Notes under the pieces: model-generated
The model's database searches: none
Told to the model about the DNA's origin: nothing
The model's input: only the letters and a program-made list of their open reading frames with translations
In this document: piece by piece, positions 1 to 6,770 of the stretch
Layout of the letters: every line of letters begins with the position of its first letter
Numbering within the stretch: the first letter of the stretch is position 1
DNA from: an uncultured Bacillota bacterium
Lineage (GTDB): Bacteria; Bacillota; Clostridia; Peptostreptococcales; Anaerovoracaceae
Assembly: GCA_946410475.1 (NCBI GenBank)
Contig: CAMKAM010000034.1
Location: 1-11,628 of the forward strand
Length of the DNA: 11,628 bases
Direction: 5' to 3'
Translations under genes and position numbers: made by a program

Positions 1-217
1 TATCACAAGGTGTGAATCATATATGGTAAGACTCTACTTTTATGGGTACACTTCAACCCAGGCTATGACATGATCACTTTTCGTATTTTCAATGCCAAAA
101 GCAGCCCAAATGTACTAATCGGCTTACTGCAGGAATCGATACCGAGCGGTGATCGCAGCCATGCGAATTCTGACAATTGTGAAAACGGACGGGAGGGAGA
201 ATATCCGCTGATTTTCG
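1..217. other. Upstream intergenic stretch without a recognisable gene
   Basis: I see no credible gene here. All + strand frames are closed by early stops, and short open stretches on either strand have no ribosome binding site or recognisable product. The base composition is more A/T-rich than the coding region that follows, as expected of intergenic DNA. Two small symmetric elements are visible: TCACA-AGG-TGTGA at 3-15 and the near-palindrome TGACAATTGTGA at 171-182, which lies about 36 bp upstream of the hypA -35. The end of an upstream gene or a decayed remnant cannot be excluded because the window starts here. Confidence 0.5.
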
Positions 218-246
218 TTGTACTTTCGGGGTAAAAAGCATATAAT
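218..246 (+). promoter_or_regulatory. Sigma-A type promoter of the hyp operon
   Basis: TTGTAC (218-223) and a perfect TATAAT (241-246) are separated by exactly 17 bp. Transcription would start near 252-254, giving a leader of about 35 nt before the hypA ATG. The TTG at 218 that could formally extend the hypA reading frame upstream is therefore the -35 element, not a start codon. Confidence 0.75.
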
Positions 247-286
247 ATATCGAGATTTTAGGGCGGAAGGCCTTTACGGAGGGAAT

Positions 287-628
287 ATGCACGAATATCC
301 TATCACACAACATATCCTTGAAATGGCAGAGGAAAGATGCCGCGAGGGAGGCGCCTCGCGCGTCAGGAAGATAAAACTCGTCTGCGGCGATTACTGCGGA
401 TATGTCCCTGAATCCATCCAGATGTACTTCGATGTGATGCAGGAAGGGACGCTGTGCGAGGGCGCGACGGTCGAGATCAAGAGGATCAAGCCGAAACTGA
501 AGTGCCCCGCCTGCGGAGAACTGTTTGAAAGAAAGCCGATGTCATTCGCCTGCCCGGTATGCGGTACCGACGGCGGCCCGACTGATATAGGGAAGGAATT
601 CTACATCGAAAGCATCGAAGTAGAGTGA
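287..628 (+). CDS. hypA: HypA, nickel metallochaperone for [NiFe]-hydrogenase maturation
   Basis: HypA is a 113-residue cytoplasmic protein that binds Ni(II) and works with HypB to load nickel into the hydrogenase large subunit. The N-terminus is M-H-E, and His2 is the family's nickel ligand. A structural zinc site is complete: C73-x2-C76-x12-C89-x2-C92. The length matches the family (about 113-120 aa). The ATG at 287 is chosen because GGAGGG (278-283) precedes it and only this start puts His2 at the N-terminus; the in-frame TTG at 218 lies inside the promoter. It is the first gene of the hyp cluster and is separated from hypB by 39 bp. Two extra cysteine pairs' worth of residues (C18, C33, C37, C57) occur in the N-terminal half, without a known role. 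Confidence 0.95.
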   Translation: MHEYPITQHILEMAEERCREGGASRVRKIKLVCGDYCGYVPESIQMYFDVMQEGTLCEGATVEIKRIKPKLKCPACGELFERKPMSFACPVCGTDGGPTDIGKEFYIESIEVE

Positions 629-634
629 TCATAT

Positions 635-652
635 AAGTTAATTATTTAACAA
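635..652. promoter_or_regulatory. Candidate Rex-like operator between hypA and hypB
   Basis: AAGTTAATTATTTAACAA contains a perfect dyad GTTAA-N4-TTAAC (637-641 and 646-650). It matches 12 of 14 specified positions of the Rex consensus recalled for Clostridia, TTGTTAA-N4-TTAACAA. Rex is an NADH/NAD+-sensing repressor of fermentation genes. The site is in a 39-bp A/T-rich gap with no convincing promoter beside it, so chance similarity is quite possible. Confidence 0.3.
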
Positions 653-667
653 AGAAGAGGTAAAACA

Positions 668-1396
668 ATGCATGATATAAGAGAACTTGAGATGACAGCA
701 GGCATACTCGAGAAGAATGACGCTATCGCGGATCACGTGAAAGATCACATGGCTGCCCACGGTATTCTCGTGGTCAACGAGATGGGAGCTCCGGGAGTAG
801 GAAAGACGACGACTCTGAAGAATATCTTCAAGCACATCGATGATGATATCAAACCGTATGTCATCGAGGGAGACATCGAGTCCGACATCGATACTGTCGA
901 TCTTTCGAACAATGGTATAGATGCTTACCAGATCAATACATACGGCGCATGCCACCTCGACGCTCCGATGATCGACCACGCGCTCGACCACATGGACCTC
1001 GACAAGAGAGGCATCCTGTTCATAGAGAACGTCGGCAATCTCGTTTGCCCGGCTGAGTTCTCGATAGGAGAGCACCTCATGATGCTCGTATCGACTGTCA
1101 CTGAGGGAAGCGACAAACCGTACAAATATCCGCTCGCGTTCGAGAAGGCGGACATCATCCTCCTGAACAAGGTCGACCTGATCCCGTATCTCGACTTCGA
1201 CGAAGAGTTCTATATGAAGGGCGTCAGAGCTCTGAACAAGGACGTTCCGGTATTCAAAGTATCGGGAAAGACCGGCGAAGGTTATGAAGAAGTAGCGAAG
1301 TGGCTGTGTGAAAAGGCCAAGGCTCTTGAGCCTGTAGAGCATCACCACGATCACGACCACGAGCATCACCACCACCATCACCATGATGACAAATAA
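668..1396 (+). CDS. hypB: HypB, GTPase for nickel insertion, with a C-terminal His-rich tail
   Basis: HypB is a SIMIBI-class GTPase that dimerises on GTP binding and passes nickel to HypA and the hydrogenase large subunit. Visible motifs: P-loop GAPGVGKT (residues 40-47), the interface metal site C95-H96 followed by C127 in NVGNLVCP, and the guanine-specificity motif NKVDL. The 242-residue length is normal. The N-terminal CxxCGC nickel motif of E. coli HypB is absent. Residues 225-239 hold 12 histidines among Asp and Glu, forming a metal-binding tail at the C-terminus; in rhizobial-type HypB the histidine stretch is near the N-terminus. The ribosome binding site is AGAAGAGG (653-660). The stop lies 5 bp before hypF. 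Confidence 0.95.
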   Translation: MHDIRELEMTAGILEKNDAIADHVKDHMAAHGILVVNEMGAPGVGKTTTLKNIFKHIDDDIKPYVIEGDIESDIDTVDLSNNGIDAYQINTYGACHLDAPMIDHALDHMDLDKRGILFIENVGNLVCPAEFSIGEHLMMLVSTVTEGSDKPYKYPLAFEKADIILLNKVDLIPYLDFDEEFYMKGVRALNKDVPVFKVSGKTGEGYEEVAKWLCEKAKALEPVEHHHDHDHEHHHHHHHDDK

Positions 1397-1401
1397 GCAA
1401 A

Positions 1402-3684
1402 ATGGCAAAGTTTAGGACAGAACGTATCCGGCTTTGGGGAATAGTGCAGGGCGTCGGCTTCAGGCCGTTCGTTGCGAAAGTCGCTGAGAGGCTGGGGATG
1501 AAGGGCGAGGTCGCCAATATCGGAGGACTCGTCGAGATCATCGTCACTGATACCCCGAAGAGGATAGACAATTTCATAAATGAGATAGAAAAGTCGAAGC
1601 CGCTGCCTTCGGAGATCGTCCACATAGCGAGGGACGAGATGGAGACCAGAGATTTCGCCGGCTTTTCTATACGCGAAAGCGGATACGGAGAGGACGAGCC
1701 GGCTATGATCCCGGCTGATCTTGCAATATGTCCTGACTGCCTGCACGAGATGCGCGACGAGAACAACAGAAGATTCGGCCATCCGTTCATCAGCTGCATG
1801 GTGTGCGGACCCAGATATACGATCATCGACCGCATACCTTACGACCGCGACAATACATCGATGATCGATTTTGAGATGTGTCCGTCGTGCAGGGAAGAAT
1901 ACGAAAACATATCGGACCGCAGATACCATGCGCAGACGATATCCTGCCATGACTGCGGACCGCAGATGGACTTCCGTCTGAACGGCGACCACAACGCCGA
2001 GAAGACGGAAATAGAAAAGGCAGCTGCCCTCCTGAAAGAAGGAAGGGTGATAGCCTTCAAAAATATGGGAGGCTACAATCTGATCGCCAACCCGTTCAAT
2101 ATCGGAGCGGTAAGGGATCTGAGAGCGGTGAAGAGGAGAGAGACCAAACCCTTCGCCGTGATGTTTCGAGATATCGGAGAAATAAAGAAGTACTGTCACG
2201 TGAACGAAGTAGAAGAAAAGCTGCTTACTTCTTCGGCCAGACCGATAGTACTTCTTGAAAGACGCAGCATATCAGAGCTCGAAGACGTGCGCCCGAGGAA
2301 CTACGATGAGTTCGAAAAGAGCCGCTTCATCGGAGCATTCCTCCCGAGCATGGGAGCACAGTACATAATGATGGATCTCTTCAAAGGTCCGCTGATCGTC
2401 ACCAGCGCCAACCTGAGCGGTATGCCGATCATAAAGGACGAGAAAGAGATGTTCGAGATGCTCGACAGAGAGCCGCTGATCGCCGAGGCGTTCTTCAACG
2501 AGCGCAAGATCAGAGTCTCGGTCGACGACTCAGTCGTCAGAGTGATAGATGATAACCCGCAGATGATCAGGCGGTCCAAGGGCTATGCCCCGGTGCCGCT
2601 GTACGTCGAGGGAGGGACGGGATCGATCCTCGCTGCAGGTCCGCAGCTGAAGAACTCGTTCGCTTTGACGAAGGGCCCGTTCGCTTACGTAAGCCAGTAC
2701 TTCGGCGACATGGACACGGTAGAGACCAGGAACCTATACGAGGAGAACGTCGAGAGACTTAAAGGGCTGTTCCGCATAGAACCGGACACAGTGGTCTGCG
2801 ATATGCATCCGCTCTACTACACGACATCGTTCGCCGAAAAGTACGCCGAGGAACACGGCCTGCCCCTTATAAAGGTGCAGCACCATCATGCTCATGTGGC
2901 GAGCGTAATGGCTGAGCATAATATCGAAGGACCGGTCATCGGCGTCAGCTTCGACGGCACAGGATACGGAGAAGACGGCAGCATCTGGGGCGGGGAGTTC
3001 CTGCTCTGCGAAGGAAGCCGCATGGAGCGTATGTGCCATCTCAAGTACGTCGGCATGATAGGCGGGGACGAGTCGATGAAAGAAGCCTGGAAGTCAGGCG
3101 TAAGCTACATGACCGCTTACGAGCAGAACGGATATGATGTCGAGATAGCAGACGACGAAGTCGCCTTCGACCTCAGCGAGATCATCGAGTACGCGACACT
3201 GTTCGGAACTCTCGAAGAGCATGACTACGAAGTCGCTCAGAAAGCGATAGAAAACAACGTGAACGTCATCCAGAGCTCCAGCATGGGAAGGCTCTTCGAC
3301 GCAGTAGCCGCGATGCTTGGGATATGTGACTACAACAGTTATGAAGGCCAGGCGGCCATCCTGCTGGAAGACGCAGCGGCCCGCGCGATCAATGAACCGG
3401 GCGAGAGCGAAGCCGACGATCTGGCACTGGACTTCCATGTCCAGGTCGTAGAGGCTATAATAGACAAGTGTCTTCAGATAAGGGAAAAGACAGGAGCGAA
3501 CAATGTCGCGCTGACAGGCGGAACGTTCCAGAACAAGATAATCATGGAAGAGACGCTCGAGAGACTGAGGGCTCTGAGCTTCGAACCATACTATAATATA
3601 TCGGTCAGCCCGAACGACGGCGGCATAGCCCTCGGGCAGGCATATATAGCCATGAAGAGAAAGGAAGAGGAAAATGACGACTGA
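1402..3684 (+). CDS. hypF: HypF, carbamoyltransferase for cyanide ligand synthesis
   Basis: HypF converts carbamoyl phosphate and ATP to carbamoyl-AMP and transfers the carbamoyl group to the C-terminal cysteine of HypE. The 760-residue protein shows all four domains in order. The acylphosphatase domain (about 5-92) has the VQGVGFRPF loop. The double zinc finger (110-185) has the exact family spacing C-x2-C-x18-C-x2-C-x24-C-x2-C-x18-C-x2-C. A YrdC-like domain (about 195-380) has KRRETKPFAVMF and SANLSG at 335-340. The Kae1-like domain (about 400-755) has the metal motif HHHAH at 494-498 and a TGGTFQN motif. There is no clear Shine-Dalgarno sequence; the start is 5 bp after the hypB stop, so translational coupling is likely. 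The last 11 nt overlap the next gene. Confidence 0.96.
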   Translation: MAKFRTERIRLWGIVQGVGFRPFVAKVAERLGMKGEVANIGGLVEIIVTDTPKRIDNFINEIEKSKPLPSEIVHIARDEMETRDFAGFSIRESGYGEDEPAMIPADLAICPDCLHEMRDENNRRFGHPFISCMVCGPRYTIIDRIPYDRDNTSMIDFEMCPSCREEYENISDRRYHAQTISCHDCGPQMDFRLNGDHNAEKTEIEKAAALLKEGRVIAFKNMGGYNLIANPFNIGAVRDLRAVKRRETKPFAVMFRDIGEIKKYCHVNEVEEKLLTSSARPIVLLERRSISELEDVRPRNYDEFEKSRFIGAFLPSMGAQYIMMDLFKGPLIVTSANLSGMPIIKDEKEMFEMLDREPLIAEAFFNERKIRVSVDDSVVRVIDDNPQMIRRSKGYAPVPLYVEGGTGSILAAGPQLKNSFALTKGPFAYVSQYFGDMDTVETRNLYEENVERLKGLFRIEPDTVVCDMHPLYYTTSFAEKYAEEHGLPLIKVQHHHAHVASVMAEHNIEGPVIGVSFDGTGYGEDGSIWGGEFLLCEGSRMERMCHLKYVGMIGGDESMKEAWKSGVSYMTAYEQNGYDVEIADDEVAFDLSEIIEYATLFGTLEEHDYEVAQKAIENNVNVIQSSSMGRLFDAVAAMLGICDYNSYEGQAAILLEDAAARAINEPGESEADDLALDFHVQVVEAIIDKCLQIREKTGANNVALTGGTFQNKIIMEETLERLRALSFEPYYNISVSPNDGGIALGQAYIAMKRKEEENDD

Positions 3685-4162
3685 AAAAGTTAGAGAACAT
3701 ATGAGAAAGTTCGGTCTCGAGGACAGGATCCGTGAATTCGACGTATCGAGCGCCACTGTAGAACTTGCGGCTGAGGCTGTCGGCGTGATCCCGGCAAGGA
3801 TCTGCAAGACGCTTACGTTCAAAGACCCGGACGGCAACTGTATCATCATACAGACTGCAGGCGACACGAAGATCCAGAACGGCAAGTTCAAGAGAAAGTT
3901 CGGTCTCAAGGCGAAGATGCTTACACCTGACGAAGTCAAGGAGTTCACAGGCCACGAGATCGGCGGAGTCTGCGCTTTCGCTCTCGCTCAGCCGGACAAA
4001 GTAAGCGTATATGCCGACGAGTCGATGAAGAGATTCGAAACTGTATTCCCGGCAGCGGGAACTGACGCCAGCGCGATCGAGCTGACATGCGACGAGCTCT
4101 TCGAGACATCGGGCGCGATCGAGTGGGTGGATGTTTGTAAGATACCTGAGGAGGAGAACTAA
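3674..4162 (+). CDS. YbaK/EbsC-family aminoacyl-tRNA deacylase-like protein inside the hyp operon
   Basis: This 162-residue protein resembles the YbaK/EbsC/ProX superfamily, single-domain cytoplasmic hydrolases that remove wrongly attached amino acids from tRNA (for example Cys or Ala from tRNA-Pro). The conserved lysine is visible as K45 in ARICKTLTF, and the family's glycine-rich segment as EIGGVCAFAL (95-104). Length matches free-standing members (about 155-165 aa). It is not a known hydrogenase maturation factor. Its ATG overlaps hypF by 11 nt behind GGAAGAGG (3663-3670), and its TAA directly abuts the hypC ATG. It must therefore be cotranscribed with, and probably translationally coupled to, the hyp genes. 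The substrate cannot be told from sequence; a housekeeping tRNA-editing role or a role linked to maturation are both open. Confidence 0.85.
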   Translation: MTTEKVREHMRKFGLEDRIREFDVSSATVELAAEAVGVIPARICKTLTFKDPDGNCIIIQTAGDTKIQNGKFKRKFGLKAKMLTPDEVKEFTGHEIGGVCAFALAQPDKVSVYADESMKRFETVFPAAGTDASAIELTCDELFETSGAIEWVDVCKIPEEEN

Positions 4163-4390
4163 ATGTGTGTAGCACTTCCGGGAAGGATAGTATCGATAGA
4201 CGGTGATACGGCCAAAGTCGATTTTTCGGGAAACACGGTCAACGTCAATATCGGAATAATAGACGCCAAGGTGGACCAGTATGTGCTCGTCCACGCAGGA
4301 GTCGCGATCGAAGTCATGGACAAGGAAAAGGCTCAGGACATCATCGATCTGTTTGCGGAAATAGAGGAAATGGAACATGGATATCAATGA
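4163..4390 (+). CDS. hypC: HypC, hydrogenase maturation chaperone
   Basis: HypC is a small OB-fold chaperone (75 residues here) that binds HypD, holds the Fe(CN)2CO unit while it is assembled, and delivers it to the hydrogenase large-subunit precursor. The defining N-terminal motif M-C-V-A-L-P-G is present. Cys2 becomes the terminal residue after removal of Met and is the iron ligand. His44 in VLVHAGVAIEV matches the conserved HAG segment. The start follows the preceding TAA without a gap and has a strong ribosome binding site, GAGGAGGAG (4148-4156), 6 nt upstream. The end overlaps hypD by 14 nt. Confidence 0.95.
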   Translation: MCVALPGRIVSIDGDTAKVDFSGNTVNVNIGIIDAKVDQYVLVHAGVAIEVMDKEKAQDIIDLFAEIEEMEHGYQ

Positions 4391-5417
4391 TATCATCAAA
4401 TATCTCTCGGAGTATGACGGACCCGAGATAAAACTGATGGAGGTCTGCGGCACTCATACGCAGGCGATATTCAAGGGCGGCATACGCAGCCTGATATCGA
4501 AGAAGATCAAGCTGATATCGGGACCCGGATGCCCTGTATGCGTCACTCCGACAGCTTTCATAGACAAGTGCGTCGAGTACGCGAGGAAGCCGGACTGCAG
4601 GCTTCTTTCTTTCGGTGATATGCTGAAGGTGCCGGGAACGAACGGTTCGATCTCCGACCTGATGGGAGAAGGCATCAAGGTGGACCTGATGTACTCGCCG
4701 TTCGAGGTGATCGAGAAGGCGAAGGCGGATCCGGATACTACGTTCGTCATCGCGGCCGTAGGCTTCGAGACGACGGCTCCGGTATACGCTCTGCTCGTGA
4801 AGAAGGCTCTCGCCGAGGGCGTAGAGAACCTGAGGCTCGTCACAGCACTCAAGACTGTCATACCCGCCCTCGAGTGGATATGCGACAATGAGGACGGCAT
4901 CGACGGCTTCATATGCCCGGGCCATGTCAGCACGATCATCGGCAGCACGCCTTATCAGAAGCTGGCTGAAAAGTACGGCAAGCCGTTCGTAGTCGCGGGC
5001 TTCGAGCCCGAACACATCCTGGCTGTCATCTACGATATCGTAAGACAGCTGGAGACGGGCGCGAGCAACGTGGACAACCTTTACAAGAATGCTGTAAAGG
5101 ACGAAGGCAACCTCAAGGCGCAGGCCGTTATCGAGGAGTGCTACAAGACGGGAACGGCAGTATGGAGAGGGCTCGGTCCGATCGAGAACAGCGGACTGTA
5201 CCTCAAGGGAGAATATGAGAAATACGATGGCGGATCTTTCGGTCTCGACAGGGACATGGAACTGCCGCCGTCATGCAGATGCGGCGAGGTCATAGTAGGC
5301 CGCATAGATCCGGGCGAGTGCCCGATGTTCGGAAAAGGCTGCACGCCGATGGCTCCGTACGGACCGTGTATGGTCTCGGCGGAAGGCGCGTGCGGTATCT
5401 GGTTCAGGAACAGATAG
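4377..5417 (+). CDS. hypD: HypD, iron-sulfur scaffold for Fe(CN)2CO assembly
   Basis: HypD is the [4Fe-4S] scaffold that, with HypC, receives cyanide from HypE and assembles the Fe(CN)2CO moiety. The 346-residue protein has the conserved catalytic cysteines in MEVCGTHTQ (C24) and GPGCPVCVTP (C52, C55), plus FGDMLKVPGT, GFETTAP and CPGHVSTIIG. The C-terminal cluster region contains Cys300, 302, 315, 322, 331 and 339 in the expected PPSCRCGEV to GACGIW segment. Length is close to that of some Gram-positive homologues and a little shorter than E. coli HypD. The ATG lies within the hypC end, behind AGAGG (4363-4367), which suggests coupled synthesis of the two partner proteins. Confidence 0.96.
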   Translation: MDINDIIKYLSEYDGPEIKLMEVCGTHTQAIFKGGIRSLISKKIKLISGPGCPVCVTPTAFIDKCVEYARKPDCRLLSFGDMLKVPGTNGSISDLMGEGIKVDLMYSPFEVIEKAKADPDTTFVIAAVGFETTAPVYALLVKKALAEGVENLRLVTALKTVIPALEWICDNEDGIDGFICPGHVSTIIGSTPYQKLAEKYGKPFVVAGFEPEHILAVIYDIVRQLETGASNVDNLYKNAVKDEGNLKAQAVIEECYKTGTAVWRGLGPIENSGLYLKGEYEKYDGGSFGLDRDMELPPSCRCGEVIVGRIDPGECPMFGKGCTPMAPYGPCMVSAEGACGIWFRNR

Positions 5418-5427
5418 GAGACTGATA

Positions 5428-6408
5428 ATGAAGATAACTATGGCTCACGGCAGCGGCGGCAGATCGTCGCACGACCTGATGGCTGAAGTGTTCGGCGCGA
5501 ACTTTTCGAACGACGTGCTGGACAAGATGGAAGACGCCGCAGTGCTCGATATCAACGGGAAGATCGCGTTCAGTACGGACTCGTTCGTAGTGACACCTGT
5601 GATCTTCAAAGGCGGAGATATCGGAAAACTGTGCGTATGCGGAACGGTCAACGACCTTCTGATGATGGGCGCTGTCCCGAAGTACCTCTCGTGCGGATTC
5701 ATCCTTGAAGAGGGACTTGAGATAGACACTCTGAAAGAGGTAGTGGCCAGCATGGCAAGGCAGGCTGAAGAGGCCGGCGTCAAGATCGTTGCGGGCGATA
5801 CGAAGGTCGTCGGAGGAAACGGCGGGCTCATGATCAACACGACAGGCATCGGTATGATACCGGAAGGTGTCGACGTCAGCGCCGCGAACATGAAGCCGGG
5901 AGACAAGGTCATCGTAAGCGGCACGCTAGGTGACCATCATGCGACTATCCTCAGCGCGAGGATGGGCATAGAGAATGGTATAGTAAGCGACTGCGGATGC
6001 CTCAAGGACATCACGGAAGCTCTCGCGGAAGCTGGCATCGAAGTCCATACTATGAGAGATGTCACCAGAGGCGGAATGGGAACGATACTGAACGAACTCG
6101 CCGGAAAGTCCGGATGCGGGATCGTTCTTGAAGAGTCGGCCATACCCGTAAGACCTGAGGTCGAAGGTTTCTGCGGCATACTCGGACTCGATCCGCTCTA
6201 CATGGGCAACGAAGGCAAGATGATAGCGGTAGTTCCCGGGGACCAGGCTGAGGTAGCAGTCGAAGCTATGAGAAATACAGAACACGGAAAGGACGCCGTC
6301 ATCATCGGTGAAGTGACGGAGGGCGACGCCGTCCATATCAGGACGCCGCTCGGAGCTACCAGGGTCCTCGACGTGCTGTACGGAGAAGGTCTTCCGAGGA
6401 TCTGCTAA
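5428..6408 (+). CDS. hypE: HypE, thiocarbamate dehydratase for cyanide synthesis
   Basis: HypE accepts the carbamoyl group from HypF on its C-terminal cysteine and dehydrates it with ATP to a thiocyanate, the source of the cyanide ligands. The 326-residue protein belongs to the PurM/AIR synthase fold. It has the N-terminal HGSGG motif (7-11), the acidic DAAVLD segment, DTKVVGG and the RDVTRGG motif. It ends exactly in the required P-R-I-C (Cys326), so the active tail is intact. AGGAG at 5416-5420 sits 7 nt before the ATG and 10 nt separate it from hypD. It is the last gene of the cluster. I see no intrinsic terminator directly after it; a new promoter begins 9 bp downstream. Confidence 0.96.
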   Translation: MKITMAHGSGGRSSHDLMAEVFGANFSNDVLDKMEDAAVLDINGKIAFSTDSFVVTPVIFKGGDIGKLCVCGTVNDLLMMGAVPKYLSCGFILEEGLEIDTLKEVVASMARQAEEAGVKIVAGDTKVVGGNGGLMINTTGIGMIPEGVDVSAANMKPGDKVIVSGTLGDHHATILSARMGIENGIVSDCGCLKDITEALAEAGIEVHTMRDVTRGGMGTILNELAGKSGCGIVLEESAIPVRPEVEGFCGILGLDPLYMGNEGKMIAVVPGDQAEVAVEAMRNTEHGKDAVIIGEVTEGDAVHIRTPLGATRVLDVLYGEGLPRIC

Positions 6409-6416
6409 AAAACGGC

Positions 6417-6445
6417 TTGACGCGCGGGCGACAAGTCACTAAAAT
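6417..6445 (+). promoter_or_regulatory. Promoter of the riboswitch-controlled membrane protein gene
   Basis: TTGACG (6417-6422) and TAAAAT (6440-6445) are 17 bp apart, near the sigma-A consensus. The start site would be near 6452, giving a leader of about 320 nt that contains the tandem riboswitch and its terminator. The promoter begins only 9 bp after the hypE stop. Confidence 0.7.
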
Positions 6446-6465
6446 AGATTTGCTGCATGGATGAT

Positions 6466-6478
6466 GCGGCTTTGCCGC
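6466..6478 (+). other. Small hairpin in the 5' leader
   Basis: GCGGC (6466-6470) and GCCGC (6474-6478) form a 5-bp stem with a TTT loop. No T-run follows, so it is not an intrinsic terminator for hypE. It sits between the predicted transcription start and the first aptamer; its role is unknown and it may only help the leader fold. Confidence 0.3.
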
Positions 6479-6516
6479 GCTGATGGGCGGCTGAAAATGA
6501 ATATACGTGGATGAAC

Positions 6517-6688
6517 CGTGCTGGAGAATACCGCTTCAAAAGCGGTATACCGAAGAAGAAACGCCGGCAGATATGCCGTCTGCAGGCGGAAGCTTTCAGG
6601 TCATATGACAACACGCGGGACACATCTCTGGAGAGAATGTCATAGTACATCGTCGAAGAGGGAAAGCTTTCAGACAAAAGGACAGAGA
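6517..6688 (+). promoter_or_regulatory. Tandem glycine riboswitch (two aptamers)
   Basis: Two consecutive glycine aptamers are recognisable. Aptamer I (about 6517-6615): P1 CGTG/CACG (6517-6520 with 6612-6615), the conserved CTGGAGA, a perfect 9-bp P2 (6528-6536 with 6540-6548), the CCGAAGAAG core, P3 made of CGCC/GGCG (6562-6565 with 6585-6588) plus GCAGA/TCTGC (6567-6571 with 6579-6583), and the hallmark CTTTCAGG (6593-6600). Aptamer II (about 6625-6688): TCTCTGGAGAGA, a short P2 (6637-6640 with 6647-6650), TCGAAGAGG, and the signature CTTTCAGACAAAAGGACAGAG. The second aptamer lacks a long P3 arm. The two-domain layout with a short linker (about 6616-6624) matches the cooperative class found before gcvT in Bacillus. 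It lies upstream of an EIIC-like membrane protein gene, with an intrinsic terminator between. Confidence 0.9.
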
Positions 6689-6731
6689 CTTTAAGGCAGG
6701 ATGAACATCGCCTTCGGGGTCTCTGTTTTTT
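6682..6731 (+). terminator. Riboswitch expression platform: intrinsic terminator
   Basis: ACAGAGAC (6682-6689) pairs with GTCTCTGT (6719-6726), extended by an inner stem AAGGC/GCCTT (6693-6697 with 6710-6714). The 3' arm runs into a T-tract (6725-6731). The 5' arm shares bases 6683-6688 with the 3' strand of P1 of aptamer II (pairing to TCTCTG at 6625-6630). Ligand-stabilised P1 and the terminator cannot form together, so glycine is predicted to permit read-through. Confidence 0.85.
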
Positions 6732-6770
6732 ATTGGACAGGAGCCGGAAAGGCGGAGAGAGAGGCGTAAA

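Noticed and set aside
3..15. TCACA-AGG-TGTGA as a CRP/FNR-type operator
   Set aside because: The half-sites are in the opposite order to TGTGA-N6-TCACA and the spacing is wrong; it lies over 200 bp from the hyp promoter.
22..73. Short open stretches at the left edge on both strands as remnants of a gene or transposase
   Set aside because: Too short and unrecognisable; stops occur in every frame within the first 217 bases.
218..286. Upstream extension of hypA from a TTG at 218 (136-residue form)
   Set aside because: The TTG is the -35 element of a good promoter whose -10 is also inside the extension, the start has no ribosome binding site, and HypA needs the M-H-E N-terminus at 287.
638..2199. 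Long open frames on the - strand across hypB and hypF
   Set aside because: They are mirror frames of strongly supported genes, have low-complexity or nonsensical translations (for example Val/Met runs opposite the His codons) and no ribosome binding sites.
3605..4453. 282-residue open frame on the - strand opposite ybaK, hypC and parts of hypF and hypD
   Set aside because: It crosses several real genes and shows no recognisable domain; it results from codon bias of the coding strand.
6457..6483. Short ORF (8 codons) in the riboswitch leader as a leader peptide
   Set aside because: It starts only a few nt after the predicted transcription start with no ribosome binding site, and the regulation is explained by the aptamers.
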